Part shown: positions 1 through 8,850 of the stretch, piece by piece
Numbering within the stretch: the stretch's first letter is position 1
Layout: each line of letters begins with the position of its first letter
IMG/VR virus record: IMGVR_UViG_3300017991_000001
Location: 147,085 to 211,084 of that record
Length of the DNA: 64,000 bases
Source: a virus
Reading direction: 5' to 3' (one strand)
The notes under the pieces: model-generated
Database searches by the model: none
The model's input: the letters and a program-made list of their open reading frames with translations, nothing else
Told to the model about the DNA's origin: nothing
Program-made: the position numbers and the translations under genes

Positions 1-2
1 AC

Positions 3-140
3 ATGCCGGAGATGGAAGACAACCTTCGCAACGTCTTCAAGAACCTGGGCGAGCTGGCCCTGTTCCTGAAGCAGAAGACGATCGAGCCGGACGAAGCCGA
101 CAGTGGGGAGGCGGAACTGACAAACGTCCTGGCATCATGA
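3..140 (+). CDS. C-terminal end of an unknown protein (possibly 5' partial)
   Basis: An open frame enters at the left edge and stops with TGA at 138-140, one base before the next ATG. It encodes about 45 residues (MPEMEDNLRNVF... to NVLAS), charged and helical-looking. The ATG at position 3 could be a real start, but the frame is just as likely the tail of a longer gene upstream of the window. The one-base spacing to the next gene fits the co-transcribed head operon. No function can be assigned. Confidence 0.55.
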   Translation: MPEMEDNLRNVFKNLGELALFLKQKTIEPDEADSGEAELTNVLAS

Positions 141-141
141 T

Positions 142-978
142 ATGCAAAAAGCAGACCTTCAACTCCTCGAAGCCGCTCCTGACAAGGAGTGGCAGATGGT
201 ACAGGACGCGGTTACGAAGCGCCTCGAGCCGGGTCGCAGCCCCGAGCTGTCCCTGCGCCGGCGCTCCTACCGTTTCCTGCGCCGTTGGGTGAAGGCCTCC
301 ATCTGCGAAGCCGACAAGCTCAAGCGCGAATACCCCGACATCTACGTGGCCTACTGCCTGTACCTGAACCCGGCCAGCGTGCGCTGGATCATCGAGGCGG
401 GGCTGCTGACCGACGTGTCGTACGAGGACATGGCCGAGTACGTGGGCAAGTCGGTCGACGTGCTCAAGACCTACGAGAAGCTCTTCTTCAACGTGCGCCA
501 CCGGCTGGACTCCAAGGGCGAGATCATGAACATGGTTCTGCTCCCCACGGTGGCCTCCGGCCTGGACGGCCGCGACTTCGACTTCCTCTACAAGACGCTG
601 GCCTACTGCGCCGGCTGGAAGGCCCTGCAGGCGTTCATCGAGGTGGGCGAGATGGACGCCAACACCGAGGACTGGCTGCAGTCCTCGTTCCGTTCGCGCC
701 TGAAGAAGCTGGGCTGGATTGCCGTGCACCGCGTCGAGGTCAACCAGTTCACGGCCATCGAGATCATCGACCGGTGCCTGGAACTGGTGCGTTTGGAGAA
801 GGAGCACGGCACCGGAGCCGCCCAGGATCAGGCCTCCCAGCTGATGAAAGACTTGCTGGAGGGATCTTCGCTGACTATCATCTCTTCCAAGGCGAAGTTG
901 TCGGCGAATGAACCGCGTGCACTGTTTGCCAAGGCCGGAACGTACGAGGGGCCTTTCGCGCTCCCACAGGAGACCTGA
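142..978 (+). CDS. Unknown head-operon protein with a helix-turn-helix-like segment
   Basis: A 278-residue protein of unknown function. Residues about 68-115 (LNPASVRWIIEAGLL, then DMAEYVGKSVDVLKTYEKL) read like an HTH in which a short recognition helix follows 'AEYVGKSVDV'. The adjacent FFNVRHRL is helical. Such HTH-plus-helical proteins next to head genes can be terminase small subunits, but that is inference; no large terminase is visible in the window. The ATG starts two bases after the upstream stop, and the stop is two bases before the next ATG. A long antisense frame covers the same region and was rejected as a GC-rich shadow. Confidence 0.75.
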   Translation: MQKADLQLLEAAPDKEWQMVQDAVTKRLEPGRSPELSLRRRSYRFLRRWVKASICEADKLKREYPDIYVAYCLYLNPASVRWIIEAGLLTDVSYEDMAEYVGKSVDVLKTYEKLFFNVRHRLDSKGEIMNMVLLPTVASGLDGRDFDFLYKTLAYCAGWKALQAFIEVGEMDANTEDWLQSSFRSRLKKLGWIAVHRVEVNQFTAIEIIDRCLELVRLEKEHGTGAAQDQASQLMKDLLEGSSLTIISSKAKLSANEPRALFAKAGTYEGPFALPQET

Positions 979-979
979 G

Positions 980-2368
980 ATGGAAAAGCTCAGCAAGGAA
1001 AATGAACAGAAGGTCATCGCCGCCATCGAGAGCGCGATCAAGCTGGCCAACGCCGGCTCCACGCCCAACGAGGCGCTGCGCAAGGTGGCCGAGGACAACA
1101 GCTTCACGCCGCCGCTGGTGCGCCGCATGGTCGAGGCCTTCAACGTTTCCAAGACGCTGGCGCACATGAAGCACGCTTCCGGCGAGGACCGCGTGAACTC
1201 CTTCCCGCTGGCCGACGCCGGCGAGATCCTCAAGGAGATGTACCCGGAGAACCCGGTCGCGCCCGCCGACGAGAAGGCTGCCGAGTTCGAGCCGTCCTTC
1301 TACCGGTACCCCGAGCGTCACAACTACATGAAAGAGGCGGCCACGGAAGTCACGCTGCCGCCCCTGGTCGACAAGAAGGCCGAGGCGTACGGGCCCGACC
1401 CGGTCGTGGTGGCGCGCACGCGTGCGGACAGGTTGCAGGGGCTGAGCAAAAGGGCCGACAACAGGCGCTCGGTGTACCGCCAGAAGATCTGGGAGCTGAA
1501 CAGTCTGGTGAAGGAGGGGGGCGCCTATTTCAGGCAGCTCTACCACACCCCGTTTGCCGAGGTCGAACGCAACATGGTCGGCGAGTACGGGGCCATGGGC
1601 AAGACGCTCATGGACATGATCTACAAGGAGGGCCGGCTCAAGGAATCGCGCTACGCCGAGGACGCGCCCGTGCGGCAGTGGCTGTTCGACTCCAAGGCCG
1701 AACCTTACACCCACCTGACCATGGCGCTGAAGGTCGCGTCCGACTCCGTGAAGCTGGTGAAGGAGGCAGCACGGGCCCAGCTCGAGCACGAGAAGTTCGC
1801 ACGGGAGTGCGGCTATCCGCTGCCCGTCGACGACGAGGAGGAGGGTGAGGTCAAGGAGGCGCTTCTTGATGAAGTGCTGCACGAGCACCACACCCCCTTC
1901 GAGGAGAACGCGCTCGCGCCGGCCTCGGAGGTGGCCGAGGACCCTTTTGAGAAAGACGCCGTCCTTCCGGGTCTGCCGGAGACGGCTTTGGCTTCCGGCG
2001 CCATGAGCATCCTGGGCCTGAAGGAGACGGACGAGAAGGACAGGCAGCAGGCGCTCAGCGAGGCGCTGGACCCCGTGCATGAGTCGAAGCTCAGGTCCAT
2101 CTCCACGCAGGCCATGCTGTCCGACTTCATGTCCAACGACCCGATCATCAGCTCCTACTCGCAGGACGACGTCGTGAACGCCTACAACCAGCTGGCGCAG
2201 CTGGCACCGTCCGTGTCGCAGCAGCCCGCGGTGGCGCGCGGCATGCTACGGCGGCTGCTGCAGTCCGAGAGCATCGTGGAACCGCACGAGGCCGGACAGC
2301 TGACGGACGTGGAGACGAAGCTGAGGAAGGGCACACCGGGTATCGCGGAAGTCCCTCCACGCGTTTGA
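980..2368 (+). CDS. Unknown head-associated protein, 462 aa
   Basis: The ATG at 980 directly follows the upstream stop and was preferred over an in-frame upstream ATG at 908 inside the previous gene. The product is acidic and mostly helical. It opens with a compact helical region (MEKLSKENEQKVIAAIESAI) and then a 'PPLVRRMVEAFNVSKT' segment. Several short K-E-A, K-K-A and K-R-A sites (near YMKEA, VDKKAE, LSKRA) could be protease sites, but this is unproven. The C-terminal third is low complexity and Glu/Asp-rich. Its place just upstream of the prohead protease suggests a head or internal virion protein. No family was recognised. Confidence 0.7.
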   Translation: MEKLSKENEQKVIAAIESAIKLANAGSTPNEALRKVAEDNSFTPPLVRRMVEAFNVSKTLAHMKHASGEDRVNSFPLADAGEILKEMYPENPVAPADEKAAEFEPSFYRYPERHNYMKEAATEVTLPPLVDKKAEAYGPDPVVVARTRADRLQGLSKRADNRRSVYRQKIWELNSLVKEGGAYFRQLYHTPFAEVERNMVGEYGAMGKTLMDMIYKEGRLKESRYAEDAPVRQWLFDSKAEPYTHLTMALKVASDSVKLVKEAARAQLEHEKFARECGYPLPVDDEEEGEVKEALLDEVLHEHHTPFEENALAPASEVAEDPFEKDAVLPGLPETALASGAMSILGLKETDEKDRQQALSEALDPVHESKLRSISTQAMLSDFMSNDPIISSYSQDDVVNAYNQLAQLAPSVSQQPAVARGMLRRLLQSESIVEPHEAGQLTDVETKLRKGTPGIAEVPPRV

Positions 2369-2380
2369 TCGGAGCCTGAC

Positions 2381-3532
2381 ATGGAGCTGTCCCAAGAACT
2401 CGCCGTGACCTGTGTGGCCGTCAAGGAGGCTTCCGAGAAGGAGGCCATGCCTGGCGTGCCCGCCGCGCTGCCCATGAGCAATGCCCTGGCAGCCCCCGCC
2501 AAGAGCATGGCCGGCCAGGCAACGCAGATGGCCAACCAGCGCGTGGCGCAGGGGCAGGCCACCGAGCGTCAGCAGATCAACGATAAGGAACAACAGGGGC
2601 AAGTCCAGACGGCCAGCCCCATGACCAAGAACATTGCCCCCATCCGTCCCGCGAACATCGGCCAGCCCCTCATACGGCAGGGGTATCAGCCACCCGTGGT
2701 GCGCAATACCTGGTCACCGCCGGTGCCCGTCAAGGCGGCAGCCGACCCCGACCTGACCCAGCTGCGCGCGAAGTTCGAGTCCATGGAAGCCAGGGAACGC
2801 CTGCTGCGTCGGCACGCGCAGAAGTGGGAGGAGTTGTCGGCTGCACGCGCGGCGCGCGAGGAGCCCAGCGCCGTGTCCACGGCGTTACAGCGCATGGCTC
2901 CGGTACCGCACACGATGGGCGAGGCGGCCGTGCGTGCTCCGCTGGCGGCCCTTTCCGGGTACGGCGGATATAGAATGGGCGCCAAGTTGGAGCCGGCCGA
3001 CGTGGAGGAACTGCAGCGCGTGCTGGGCGCTTCCCGCGCCAAGGGCGAGGGGCTGCGCCCGATCGAGCGCAACCTGTCCGACCTGGTCGGTGAGCAACGG
3101 GCAAAGAGACTGGCCAAGGCGTTGCGCCAGGCGGACCCGACCGTGACCGCGCAAGCGCTCAGGGAGGCGGACATCACCGCGCCTGGTGAAGACGTCGCCA
3201 AGCTGCGTAAGCGTATGGGGAAGGCGGTGAAAGGTTCCAAGGGCAAGGCGTTGCGCGGCCTAGCCGGGCGCGCCCGCATCAAGTCCGAGATTTCCAACTT
3301 GTTTCGCCAGGGGCAGAGCCAGCCGCTTGTACCCAAGATGAGACCCTGGCGCATCGGCGGGGCGCTGGGCGGCCTGGCGCTGGGCGGACTGCTGTCCGGC
3401 ATCCCGTACGCGGCACACGCTCTGTACCGCAAGGGCGAGGGCGGCGAGGCGGCCTACCGCGCCGCGCAGCGGGCGAAGGAACTTACCGAGGAGGCTGAGC
3501 GCGTCTCCGCTGAAAGGGAGGCGCTGCTGTGA
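2381..3532 (+). CDS. Unknown protein with a glycine-rich hydrophobic C-terminal segment
   Basis: A 383-residue protein. The N-terminus contains VKEASEKEA, loosely like the K-(E/Q)-A tag ends seen elsewhere in this genome but without the AYL core. Residues about 60-130 are Gln/Pro-rich and probably disordered, and the middle is basic and helical. Residues about 324-348 form a glycine-rich hydrophobic helix that could cross a membrane, followed by a charged helical tail. The last four bases overlap the GTG start of the protease gene, which implies translational coupling. A virion-internal or membrane-active role is possible but not shown. Confidence 0.65.
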   Translation: MELSQELAVTCVAVKEASEKEAMPGVPAALPMSNALAAPAKSMAGQATQMANQRVAQGQATERQQINDKEQQGQVQTASPMTKNIAPIRPANIGQPLIRQGYQPPVVRNTWSPPVPVKAAADPDLTQLRAKFESMEARERLLRRHAQKWEELSAARAAREEPSAVSTALQRMAPVPHTMGEAAVRAPLAALSGYGGYRMGAKLEPADVEELQRVLGASRAKGEGLRPIERNLSDLVGEQRAKRLAKALRQADPTVTAQALREADITAPGEDVAKLRKRMGKAVKGSKGKALRGLAGRARIKSEISNLFRQGQSQPLVPKMRPWRIGGALGGLALGGLLSGIPYAAHALYRKGEGGEAAYRAAQRAKELTEEAERVSAEREALL

Positions 3533-4989
3533 TCAAGGTTATCCGTTCCGACAGCTACGACTTCGACATGCCCGCCGCGTCGCTGGTGCAGGTGTGGTCG
3601 CGCGGCATTGACCGCCACTGGATCACCAAGCGCGCGGCGGTGCTCAACGACGTCGTGCGGGGCATTCAGCCCGAGAAGGGCTTCCAGTACATCCACCTGA
3701 TCACCATGGGGGCGCAGGAGGCATACGGCCCCAACCGCAACGGGGACGGCTTCAACGAGAAGCGGGGCACCTTCGAGCTCCCGTACCCCAAGGACGGCGT
3801 GCCCGTCTACCACATGAGCGGTGGCCTGACCGAGCGGCACAACACCTTCACCAAGAACGCCCACGTCTTCGAGCACCACAAGAACAAGGACCCCAAGAAG
3901 GCCATCGGTTCGGTTCACGCGGACGCCTACAACCCCGAGATGAAGCGGGGCGAGCTGATCGCGAAGGTGCCCGAGAACGACAACTGGCTGCCCCATCTGG
4001 AGAAGCTGGCCAACGGGGAAGATATTCCCTTCAGCATGGCGTGCAAAGTCCCCTATGACGTGTGCACGATCTGCGGGAACAAGGCCAAGTCCCGGGCGGA
4101 ATACTGCAAGCACGCCTCCGACCACCTGACCGAGATCCTGAAGGAAGGCCACCAGTCCTTCGTGATCAACGACCAACCCAACTTCTTCGACATCTCGCGC
4201 GTCTTCCGGCCGGCCGACCGCATCGCCTGGTCGCTCAGGAAAGTGGCCTCGGCGGGGGTCGTTTCGATCAAGTCGGGAGCCCAGTTGGCCGAGGAAGAGG
4301 GGCTGATGTTACCGGAGCGCTTCTGGGACGCGGACAGCCCCGATGCCTCGGCCAAGATCGCCGCCGCGAAGAAGCTGGCCGAGATTGAGAAACTAGTTGA
4401 CGGATCGGCAAGGTCTGTGGACAATGCCGCCCGTTTGAAGGGGTTGGCTTGCGGGTGTCCATCCGAAAACCTTCCCCATGAAGCCATGGAGATCCTTCAG
4501 AAAGCGCAGCTCGGACAGGCGCTACACGGACTGGCGGACGCCAAGATTTGCCTTTCCCTGGAGGACTTCATCAAGCTGGTATCGGGGTCAGAAGCGTGCG
4601 ACTCCGCAGCCGGCGACATCCCTGCCGCAATGGGGGTGCTGCCTGGTGTGTTCAGCCGACTCCTCCGTAATGGGGGAATTGAGGACTGCGCGACGGACTC
4701 GGCGTACGACCCGTCCCGCTCGGCGATACCCAGGTGCATCCGGGAGGCTTTAGCTCCACTGGCAGACGGACACTCGATGTCGGCCGGTCCAGCTACGCGG
4801 CGCATGCAAATCACCATCATTCGCGCGACGCCCAAACCTTCCAAAGCACCCGTGAAACTCGCTTCCACCTCAAAGTCTGCTGAGCGCTTGGCCAGGGAGT
4901 ACGCCAAGTACCAGCTTTCGTTCGTTGCAGCAGCGGGAAGGGACGACGAACTGGTTCACGGGCTGACGGTCCTGCGCAACCACACTTGA
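3529..4989 (+). CDS. Prohead maturation protease-like protein
   Basis: A 486-residue protein resembling the prohead proteases of large myoviruses. Residues 55-80 carry IHLITMGAQEAYGPNRNGDG, a phrase I associate with that family. His residues follow in NAHVFEHHKNKD (112-117), then GELIAKVPEN, and a candidate catalytic Ser in PFSMACKVPYD (Ser169). A cysteine cluster CTIC...YCKH (179-195) looks like a metal site. The C-terminal half after about residue 280 is variable and somewhat AT-richer. GTG start, overlapping the upstream stop. It lies upstream of the scaffold-like and capsid genes, the usual place. It would cleave scaffold, capsid and tagged internal proteins in the prohead. Catalytic residues are by analogy. 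Confidence 0.75.
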   Translation: MIKVIRSDSYDFDMPAASLVQVWSRGIDRHWITKRAAVLNDVVRGIQPEKGFQYIHLITMGAQEAYGPNRNGDGFNEKRGTFELPYPKDGVPVYHMSGGLTERHNTFTKNAHVFEHHKNKDPKKAIGSVHADAYNPEMKRGELIAKVPENDNWLPHLEKLANGEDIPFSMACKVPYDVCTICGNKAKSRAEYCKHASDHLTEILKEGHQSFVINDQPNFFDISRVFRPADRIAWSLRKVASAGVVSIKSGAQLAEEEGLMLPERFWDADSPDASAKIAAAKKLAEIEKLVDGSARSVDNAARLKGLACGCPSENLPHEAMEILQKAQLGQALHGLADAKICLSLEDFIKLVSGSEACDSAAGDIPAAMGVLPGVFSRLLRNGGIEDCATDSAYDPSRSAIPRCIREALAPLADGHSMSAGPATRRMQITIIRATPKPSKAPVKLASTSKSAERLAREYAKYQLSFVAAAGRDDELVHGLTVLRNHT

Positions 4990-5038
4990 AGACGCGGGAC
5001 GTTTTTACAGTCATCACAGTCCTCTAGGAGGCAGACGG

Positions 5039-6310
5039 ATGAGCAATCAGAGTCTCATGGCCATGATGGACACGCTCCTCAAGCAGGCCAATGACGTGGA
5101 AAAGGAAGCGCTTTCCGACGTCTCGGGCCCCGAACCGACGACCCATCCGGTCATGTCGGCCGACGATGGCACGCAGGCTGCCACCGAGGGGGCGAGAAGT
5201 TCCGAGAACGAAAGCGACGCTCGCGAGGAACACGGCGACCTGGCCGTCACCGGACAGGAGGACGCCGAGAGTGCCGAGGCCGGTGAGAAGGACGAAGCCG
5301 ACAGTATCGGCACCGAGACATCAGATTCGGACGAGATGCGAGGGAACGTGGAGCAGCCCAAGGCCACGAAGGACGCCCCGCCGGACAGCGGCCCGGGCGA
5401 CCACACCTTCTCCGAGAAGTACTCCGCCGCGGCCATCGTGGATTCGGGCAACAAGCTGCTCGCCGCGCTGGGCAACCTCACCGGACAGCACAAGCAGGCC
5501 GATGAGAAGAAGGAAGGCGAGGAGAAGAAGGACAAGAAGAAGGATGAGAAGGGCGAAGCGTGTGACGACGGAGAGAACTGCGACAAGAGCGCTTCCGAAC
5601 AGGAAAAGCGCGCCGCGGCCGAGAAGTATCAGGAGGACGCGGAAGCAGGGTACGTCGCCGCCCAAATGATCGCCGAGCAGCTGATGAGCAAGCAGGCTGA
5701 GGAGGAAGAGCTCGTCAAGCTGGCGGAGAACATCATCAAGACCGCGCACGCTGACGCGGATCTCCTCTGCGAATTCCTGGACAGCCACGAGAAGGGTGTC
5801 AAGGGCCTGGAGGCCGTCAAGAAGGCGTCTCTCAAGAAGAAGGCGCAGCCTCCCATGGGCGCGCTGCCTGCCATGGGTGGCGGCGGTGAGCTTGGCCCCG
5901 AAGCCGGCGGCATGATCCCCCCGGAAGCACTGGCGGCGGGCGCTCCCCCCGAGGAGCTTCCTCCCGAAGCGGGCATGGAAGGCGCGCCCGGTGACGAAGA
6001 GGCGGCGATCGACGCCCTGGCCGATGCACTGGCCGAAGCGGGCGTGACCCCGGAAGAGCTGGCTGAAACCATCGCCGAGGCGGGTGGTGAAGGCGAAGTC
6101 GCACCCGAAGGCCTCGAAGAGGGCATGGAGGAAGAGGCCCCCGCAGAGGTGCCCGGAGAGGTCGTTGAAGACGCAGCCGAAGGGGCTGCCGAGGGTGCTG
6201 CTGAAGGCGCCACCGAGGGAACCGAAGAGGCGGAGGAGGAGGCGCCCAAGGCTGCCTCTATGAGCAAGCAGAGCATCAAGGAGGCTTTGCTGAACATCGC
6301 ACGGGGCTAA
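5039..6310 (+). CDS. Acidic scaffold-like (prohead core) protein
   Basis: A 423-residue, extremely acidic, low-complexity protein preceded by a strong AGGAGG site at the right spacing. Residues about 1-130 are Glu/Asp/Ser-rich. A Lys/Glu-rich charged stretch lies near 155-200, a helical core near 205-275 (AAQMIAEQLMSKQAEEEELV), and then a Gly/Pro/Met/Glu-rich tail with AEGAAEGA-type repeats. The end is helical again (SMSKQSIKEALLNIARG), which could bind capsid subunits as scaffold C-termini do. Its position between protease and capsid genes is where T4-like phages place their core protein. The role is inferred from composition and context. Confidence 0.6.
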   Translation: MSNQSLMAMMDTLLKQANDVEKEALSDVSGPEPTTHPVMSADDGTQAATEGARSSENESDAREEHGDLAVTGQEDAESAEAGEKDEADSIGTETSDSDEMRGNVEQPKATKDAPPDSGPGDHTFSEKYSAAAIVDSGNKLLAALGNLTGQHKQADEKKEGEEKKDKKKDEKGEACDDGENCDKSASEQEKRAAAEKYQEDAEAGYVAAQMIAEQLMSKQAEEEELVKLAENIIKTAHADADLLCEFLDSHEKGVKGLEAVKKASLKKKAQPPMGALPAMGGGGELGPEAGGMIPPEALAAGAPPEELPPEAGMEGAPGDEEAAIDALADALAEAGVTPEELAETIAEAGGEGEVAPEGLEEGMEEEAPAEVPGEVVEDAAEGAAEGAAEGATEGTEEAEEEAPKAASMSKQSIKEALLNIARG

Positions 6311-6359
6311 ACAAGCCGATTGTCGTTCGCGAGTCTGCAAGGATCAAGGAGATAGGACA

Positions 6360-6743
6360 ATGGCGAAGGTCGAAGTCGATACCAAGGTCCTCGAAGCTGT
6401 GGTGGACTATGTCGAGCAGGCGACCGGCTACGCTCAGAAGCAGGCGGAGATTGAAAAAGCCGTCGCGGAGCGGGGCCCCGAGGTTGTCGATGCGCTCATC
6501 AAGGCAGGGTTCGTCACCGAGGACAAACGCGAGTCGGCCATCCGAGCAACCAGTGACCCGAGGAAGGTGCTCGAGTCGCTGGAGAAGACGGCGAAGCTCA
6601 AGGCCGGACGCAAGAGCGCGTCAGCGCCGGAACCGTTGGGTACCGGTGAAGACGTCAAGGAAGCTGGCGTGCAAAGGCCGGGGGACACGTCTCCCGCGAT
6701 GGCCGCCGCCAACGACAGGTTCATGCGCGCAATAGGCTTCTGA
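6360..6743 (+). CDS. Unknown small helical protein between scaffold and decoration genes
   Basis: A 127-residue protein with an AAGGAGATAGGACA ribosome-binding region. Residues 1-75 are predicted helical (VLEAVVDYVEQATGYAQKQ). The middle is Lys/Ala/Ser-rich, and the end, ANDRFMRAIGF, is a conserved-looking short helix. No family was recognised. Its position between the scaffold-like and decoration-like genes suggests a head assembly component. Confidence 0.7.
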   Translation: MAKVEVDTKVLEAVVDYVEQATGYAQKQAEIEKAVAERGPEVVDALIKAGFVTEDKRESAIRATSDPRKVLESLEKTAKLKAGRKSASAPEPLGTGEDVKEAGVQRPGDTSPAMAAANDRFMRAIGF

Positions 6744-6811
6744 GAGAGGTCCGCGCTCAAACGGCGTTAGAGACAGTGACAGGAAACCTCAGGATTTAGG
6801 AGGAGACCAAG

Positions 6812-7318
6812 ATGCCGGGCACCAACGTTCCTGGACAGATGTACGACCACGAGCTCAATCCCGTAAAAGGGTGGCCGAGCCCGTACGCGGTCGACAAGAT
6901 CGCCGAGATCGCTTCAGGCGTCGAGGGTATCCTCGGCGGCATGGTGATCTCACTGGATGCCAACGGAAAGTTCATTCGGGGCGCCGACGGCTCGGCCATG
7001 CCGTGCTTCGCGTTTCCGAACGCGTCGGACTTCGATGTGCTGTCCGATCGCGGGAACATTTCCGGCGGAAACATGATGGGCCTCGTGGCCGTTGGCGCCT
7101 ACGAACTCGAGAGTACCGAGTACATGGGCTCCGGCTTCGCGGTCAACACGCCGCTGACCGCGCACAACGTTGCCGGTGACGATCAGGGCAAACTCAAGGT
7201 TACGACCTTGGGCAGCTCCGACCTCATCGTTGGCGTCTGCAACCGCGGCCCGACGGCGAACGAGTACAACAAGGAGATGGTCCGCTTCTGGCCTGTCTAT
7301 CTGCCCAAGCGTGCGTAA
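6812..7318 (+). CDS. Putative capsid decoration (head-stabilising) protein
   Basis: A 168-residue beta-rich protein with a very strong TTAGGAGGAGA site, suggesting high expression. The N-terminus is extended (MPGTNVPGQMYDHELNPVKG). It continues with small-residue beta strands (GILGGMVISLDANGKF, MMGLVAVGAYELES, STEYMGSGFAVNTPLTA) and ends in a GVCNRGPTANEYNKEMVRFW segment. Many phage decoration proteins just upstream of the major capsid gene have this size, composition and repeated 'valve-like' beta pattern. Inference from context; no homologue search was possible. Confidence 0.5.
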   Translation: MPGTNVPGQMYDHELNPVKGWPSPYAVDKIAEIASGVEGILGGMVISLDANGKFIRGADGSAMPCFAFPNASDFDVLSDRGNISGGNMMGLVAVGAYELESTEYMGSGFAVNTPLTAHNVAGDDQGKLKVTTLGSSDLIVGVCNRGPTANEYNKEMVRFWPVYLPKRA

Positions 7319-7356
7319 GCGCTTCACCCTGAACATCCGTTTGGAGGTGAGGGCTG

Positions 7357-7737
7357 ATGGACAAAAAGTGTGCAGCGTACCTGATCAAGGAGGCGACCCG
7401 GCCATACGCCCGGGGTAGCTCCGGGGGTCGAGTCATCCCCGTGCCAGGTATGCAGGAGGCCGTCGCTGCAGCCACCCGGCAGGGTATCGGCAGGAAGACG
7501 CCCCCTGCGGGCGGCGGAGGAGGAGGTGGCGGCTTTCTGGCCCCCTTCCGCCGGATGGGTTGGCGGCGGGGCTTGCGAGCGGCCGGCATCGGAGGCGGTA
7601 TCGGTGCCCTCCTTTGGGGCTTGGGCCATCTGTGGGCGAACAAGAATCGCCCCAGCGTGTCCGAGAACGTCACGCAAAACCTCAACGCGAGGATGCGTGG
7701 AGCTGGAGAAGAAGGCATTTACATGAAACCTCAGTAA
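7357..7737 (+). CDS. Tagged glycine-rich membrane protein (putative internal virion protein)
   Basis: A 126-residue protein starting MDKKCAAYLIKEA, one of seven proteins in the window sharing this N-terminal tag (see findings). A Pro/Gly linker with eight consecutive glycines lies at about 52-59, then a basic patch (FRRMGWRRGLR) and one glycine-rich hydrophobic helix at about 74-94. The tail is hydrophilic. It starts 22 bases after TTTGGAGGTGAGG. It sits between the decoration and capsid genes. If the tag is a capsid-targeting peptide, this would be a packaged, membrane-inserting protein; that is inference. Confidence 0.65.
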   Translation: MDKKCAAYLIKEATRPYARGSSGGRVIPVPGMQEAVAAATRQGIGRKTPPAGGGGGGGGFLAPFRRMGWRRGLRAAGIGGGIGALLWGLGHLWANKNRPSVSENVTQNLNARMRGAGEEGIYMKPQ

Positions 7738-7803
7738 TTGGTGCGGGCAGCTGCCAAGAGCGCATCCCGCGAGACGTAAGGCCAATTGATAAGGAGACAG
7801 GCC

Positions 7804-8751
7804 GTGGCTAACCCAACTGCGAGCGAGCCGACCTCTCGGATGGTCAACGATGCATTCATCGATCAGTTGGCCAGCGGGAACGACCGGATCGTGAAGGAAG
7901 CCCAGGACGCGATCAACGATTACGTCCGGGTAAGGATGCGTGAAGATGGCTTCTGGCGGAGAATCCTCCCGCCGGTGACCATCACCAACGACGAGCTGGA
8001 TCGGCAGGTGGACACCGACAAGCCCGTCAAGGTGGTCGACAAGGAACCTGAGAGCCCTGCGGCGATCAGCGTGCCTTTTGCCTCGCTGCCCATGAACCGG
8101 TACATCCGCGGGCCCCGGTTCCGCGTGATGTTCGACCGCATCCTGACGCCCAAGTTCACGAAGGACGTGGACGAGCTCAGGACCTACGACATGGACATCC
8201 GGCAGATCCTGTCGGACAACTCCATCAAGGACATGCTGGCCGAAGAAGACGGCAAGGCGATTGCCACCGTCAACTTCCTGCTCCTCGGCGTCAACACGCC
8301 CCTGGCCGAGACGGGCGTCGCGCAGTGGGTTGCCATCTCCGGTGGCGTCACCCGCGACAACCTGGCTGAAGCCATGAAGGTGCTCCCCCGCACCCCGAAC
8401 CACCTGAACGTGGCCACGGTGTTGGTCAACAACGTCACCATCTGGGACGTTGTCAAGTTCGGGCGCGACGAGGTCGGTGGTGACCTGTCCCAGGACCTGT
8501 TCGAGAACGGGTTCGCGGAGCGGGAGCTGCTCGGCCGGCGCTGGATCGTCACGATCAAGCGGGACCTGGTGCCTGACAGCACCATCTTCCTGTTTGCCGC
8601 GCCGAAGTTCCTCGGCAAGTTCTTCGTGCTCGAGGACACGACGATGTACATTGATCGCCGTGCCTTCATGCTCGAGTTCTTCGCGTACGAGAGCATTGGC
8701 TCCTCGATCGCGAACGTGGCCGGCATCGGGCGTGTCGACTTCGAGCCCTAA
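7804..8751 (+). CDS. Probable major capsid protein (HK97-like fold inferred)
   Basis: A 315-residue protein. The GTG at 7804 is chosen because AAGGAGA lies 6-7 bases upstream; the in-frame TTG at 7786 has no such site. The N-terminal helical arm (NDAFIDQLASGNDRIVKEAQ) precedes DGFWRRILPPVTIT, SVPFASLPMNRYIRGPRF and a helical spine (VDELRTYDMDIRQILSDN). The C-terminal part has the DLVPDSTIFLFAAPKFLGKF and MYIDRRAFMLEFFAYESIG strands typical of capsid P-domains. An internal IVKEA site could be processed by the protease. Position after scaffold and decoration genes and before connector genes supports the call. Confidence 0.75.
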   Translation: MANPTASEPTSRMVNDAFIDQLASGNDRIVKEAQDAINDYVRVRMREDGFWRRILPPVTITNDELDRQVDTDKPVKVVDKEPESPAAISVPFASLPMNRYIRGPRFRVMFDRILTPKFTKDVDELRTYDMDIRQILSDNSIKDMLAEEDGKAIATVNFLLLGVNTPLAETGVAQWVAISGGVTRDNLAEAMKVLPRTPNHLNVATVLVNNVTIWDVVKFGRDEVGGDLSQDLFENGFAERELLGRRWIVTIKRDLVPDSTIFLFAAPKFLGKFFVLEDTTMYIDRRAFMLEFFAYESIGSSIANVAGIGRVDFEP

Positions 8752-8795
8752 GCTCGCGCCGTAGGTCTGTGTGTAGCAGGCTTGCACCCTAACCC

Positions 8796-8819
8796 GGGCG
8801 GTCGGTGATCCGGCCGCCC
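8796..8819 (+). terminator. GC-rich hairpin after the capsid gene
   Basis: A 10-bp stem GGGCGGTCGG/CCGGCCGCCC (one G-U pair) closed by a TGAT loop, 45 bases after the capsid stop. No T-tract follows, so it may be an attenuator, an mRNA 3'-end stabiliser or a factor-assisted terminator that reduces readthrough from the highly expressed capsid gene. Confidence 0.45.
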
Positions 8820-8850
8820 CTATGCAAAACGAGCACTCGAGGAGAGTCCG

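Noticed and set aside
142-978. Calling the 142 gene terminase small subunit
   Set aside because: Only an HTH-like segment is visible, and no large terminase is present in the window to support it.
37-1233. A 398-codon minus-strand frame over the first two genes
   Set aside because: It overlaps two head genes with correct spacing and coding-like protein; the antisense product has the composition of a GC shadow.
2967-2980. TATAGAAT-like -10 boxes at about 2969 and 51087 followed by GGGCG
   Set aside because: Both are within coding genes with no gap or downstream start needing them and have no convincing -35; probably chance.
6812-7318. Naming the 6812 product as a specific known head decoration protein
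   Set aside because: Only size, strand pattern and position support it; no diagnostic motif was recognised, so only a tentative call is given.
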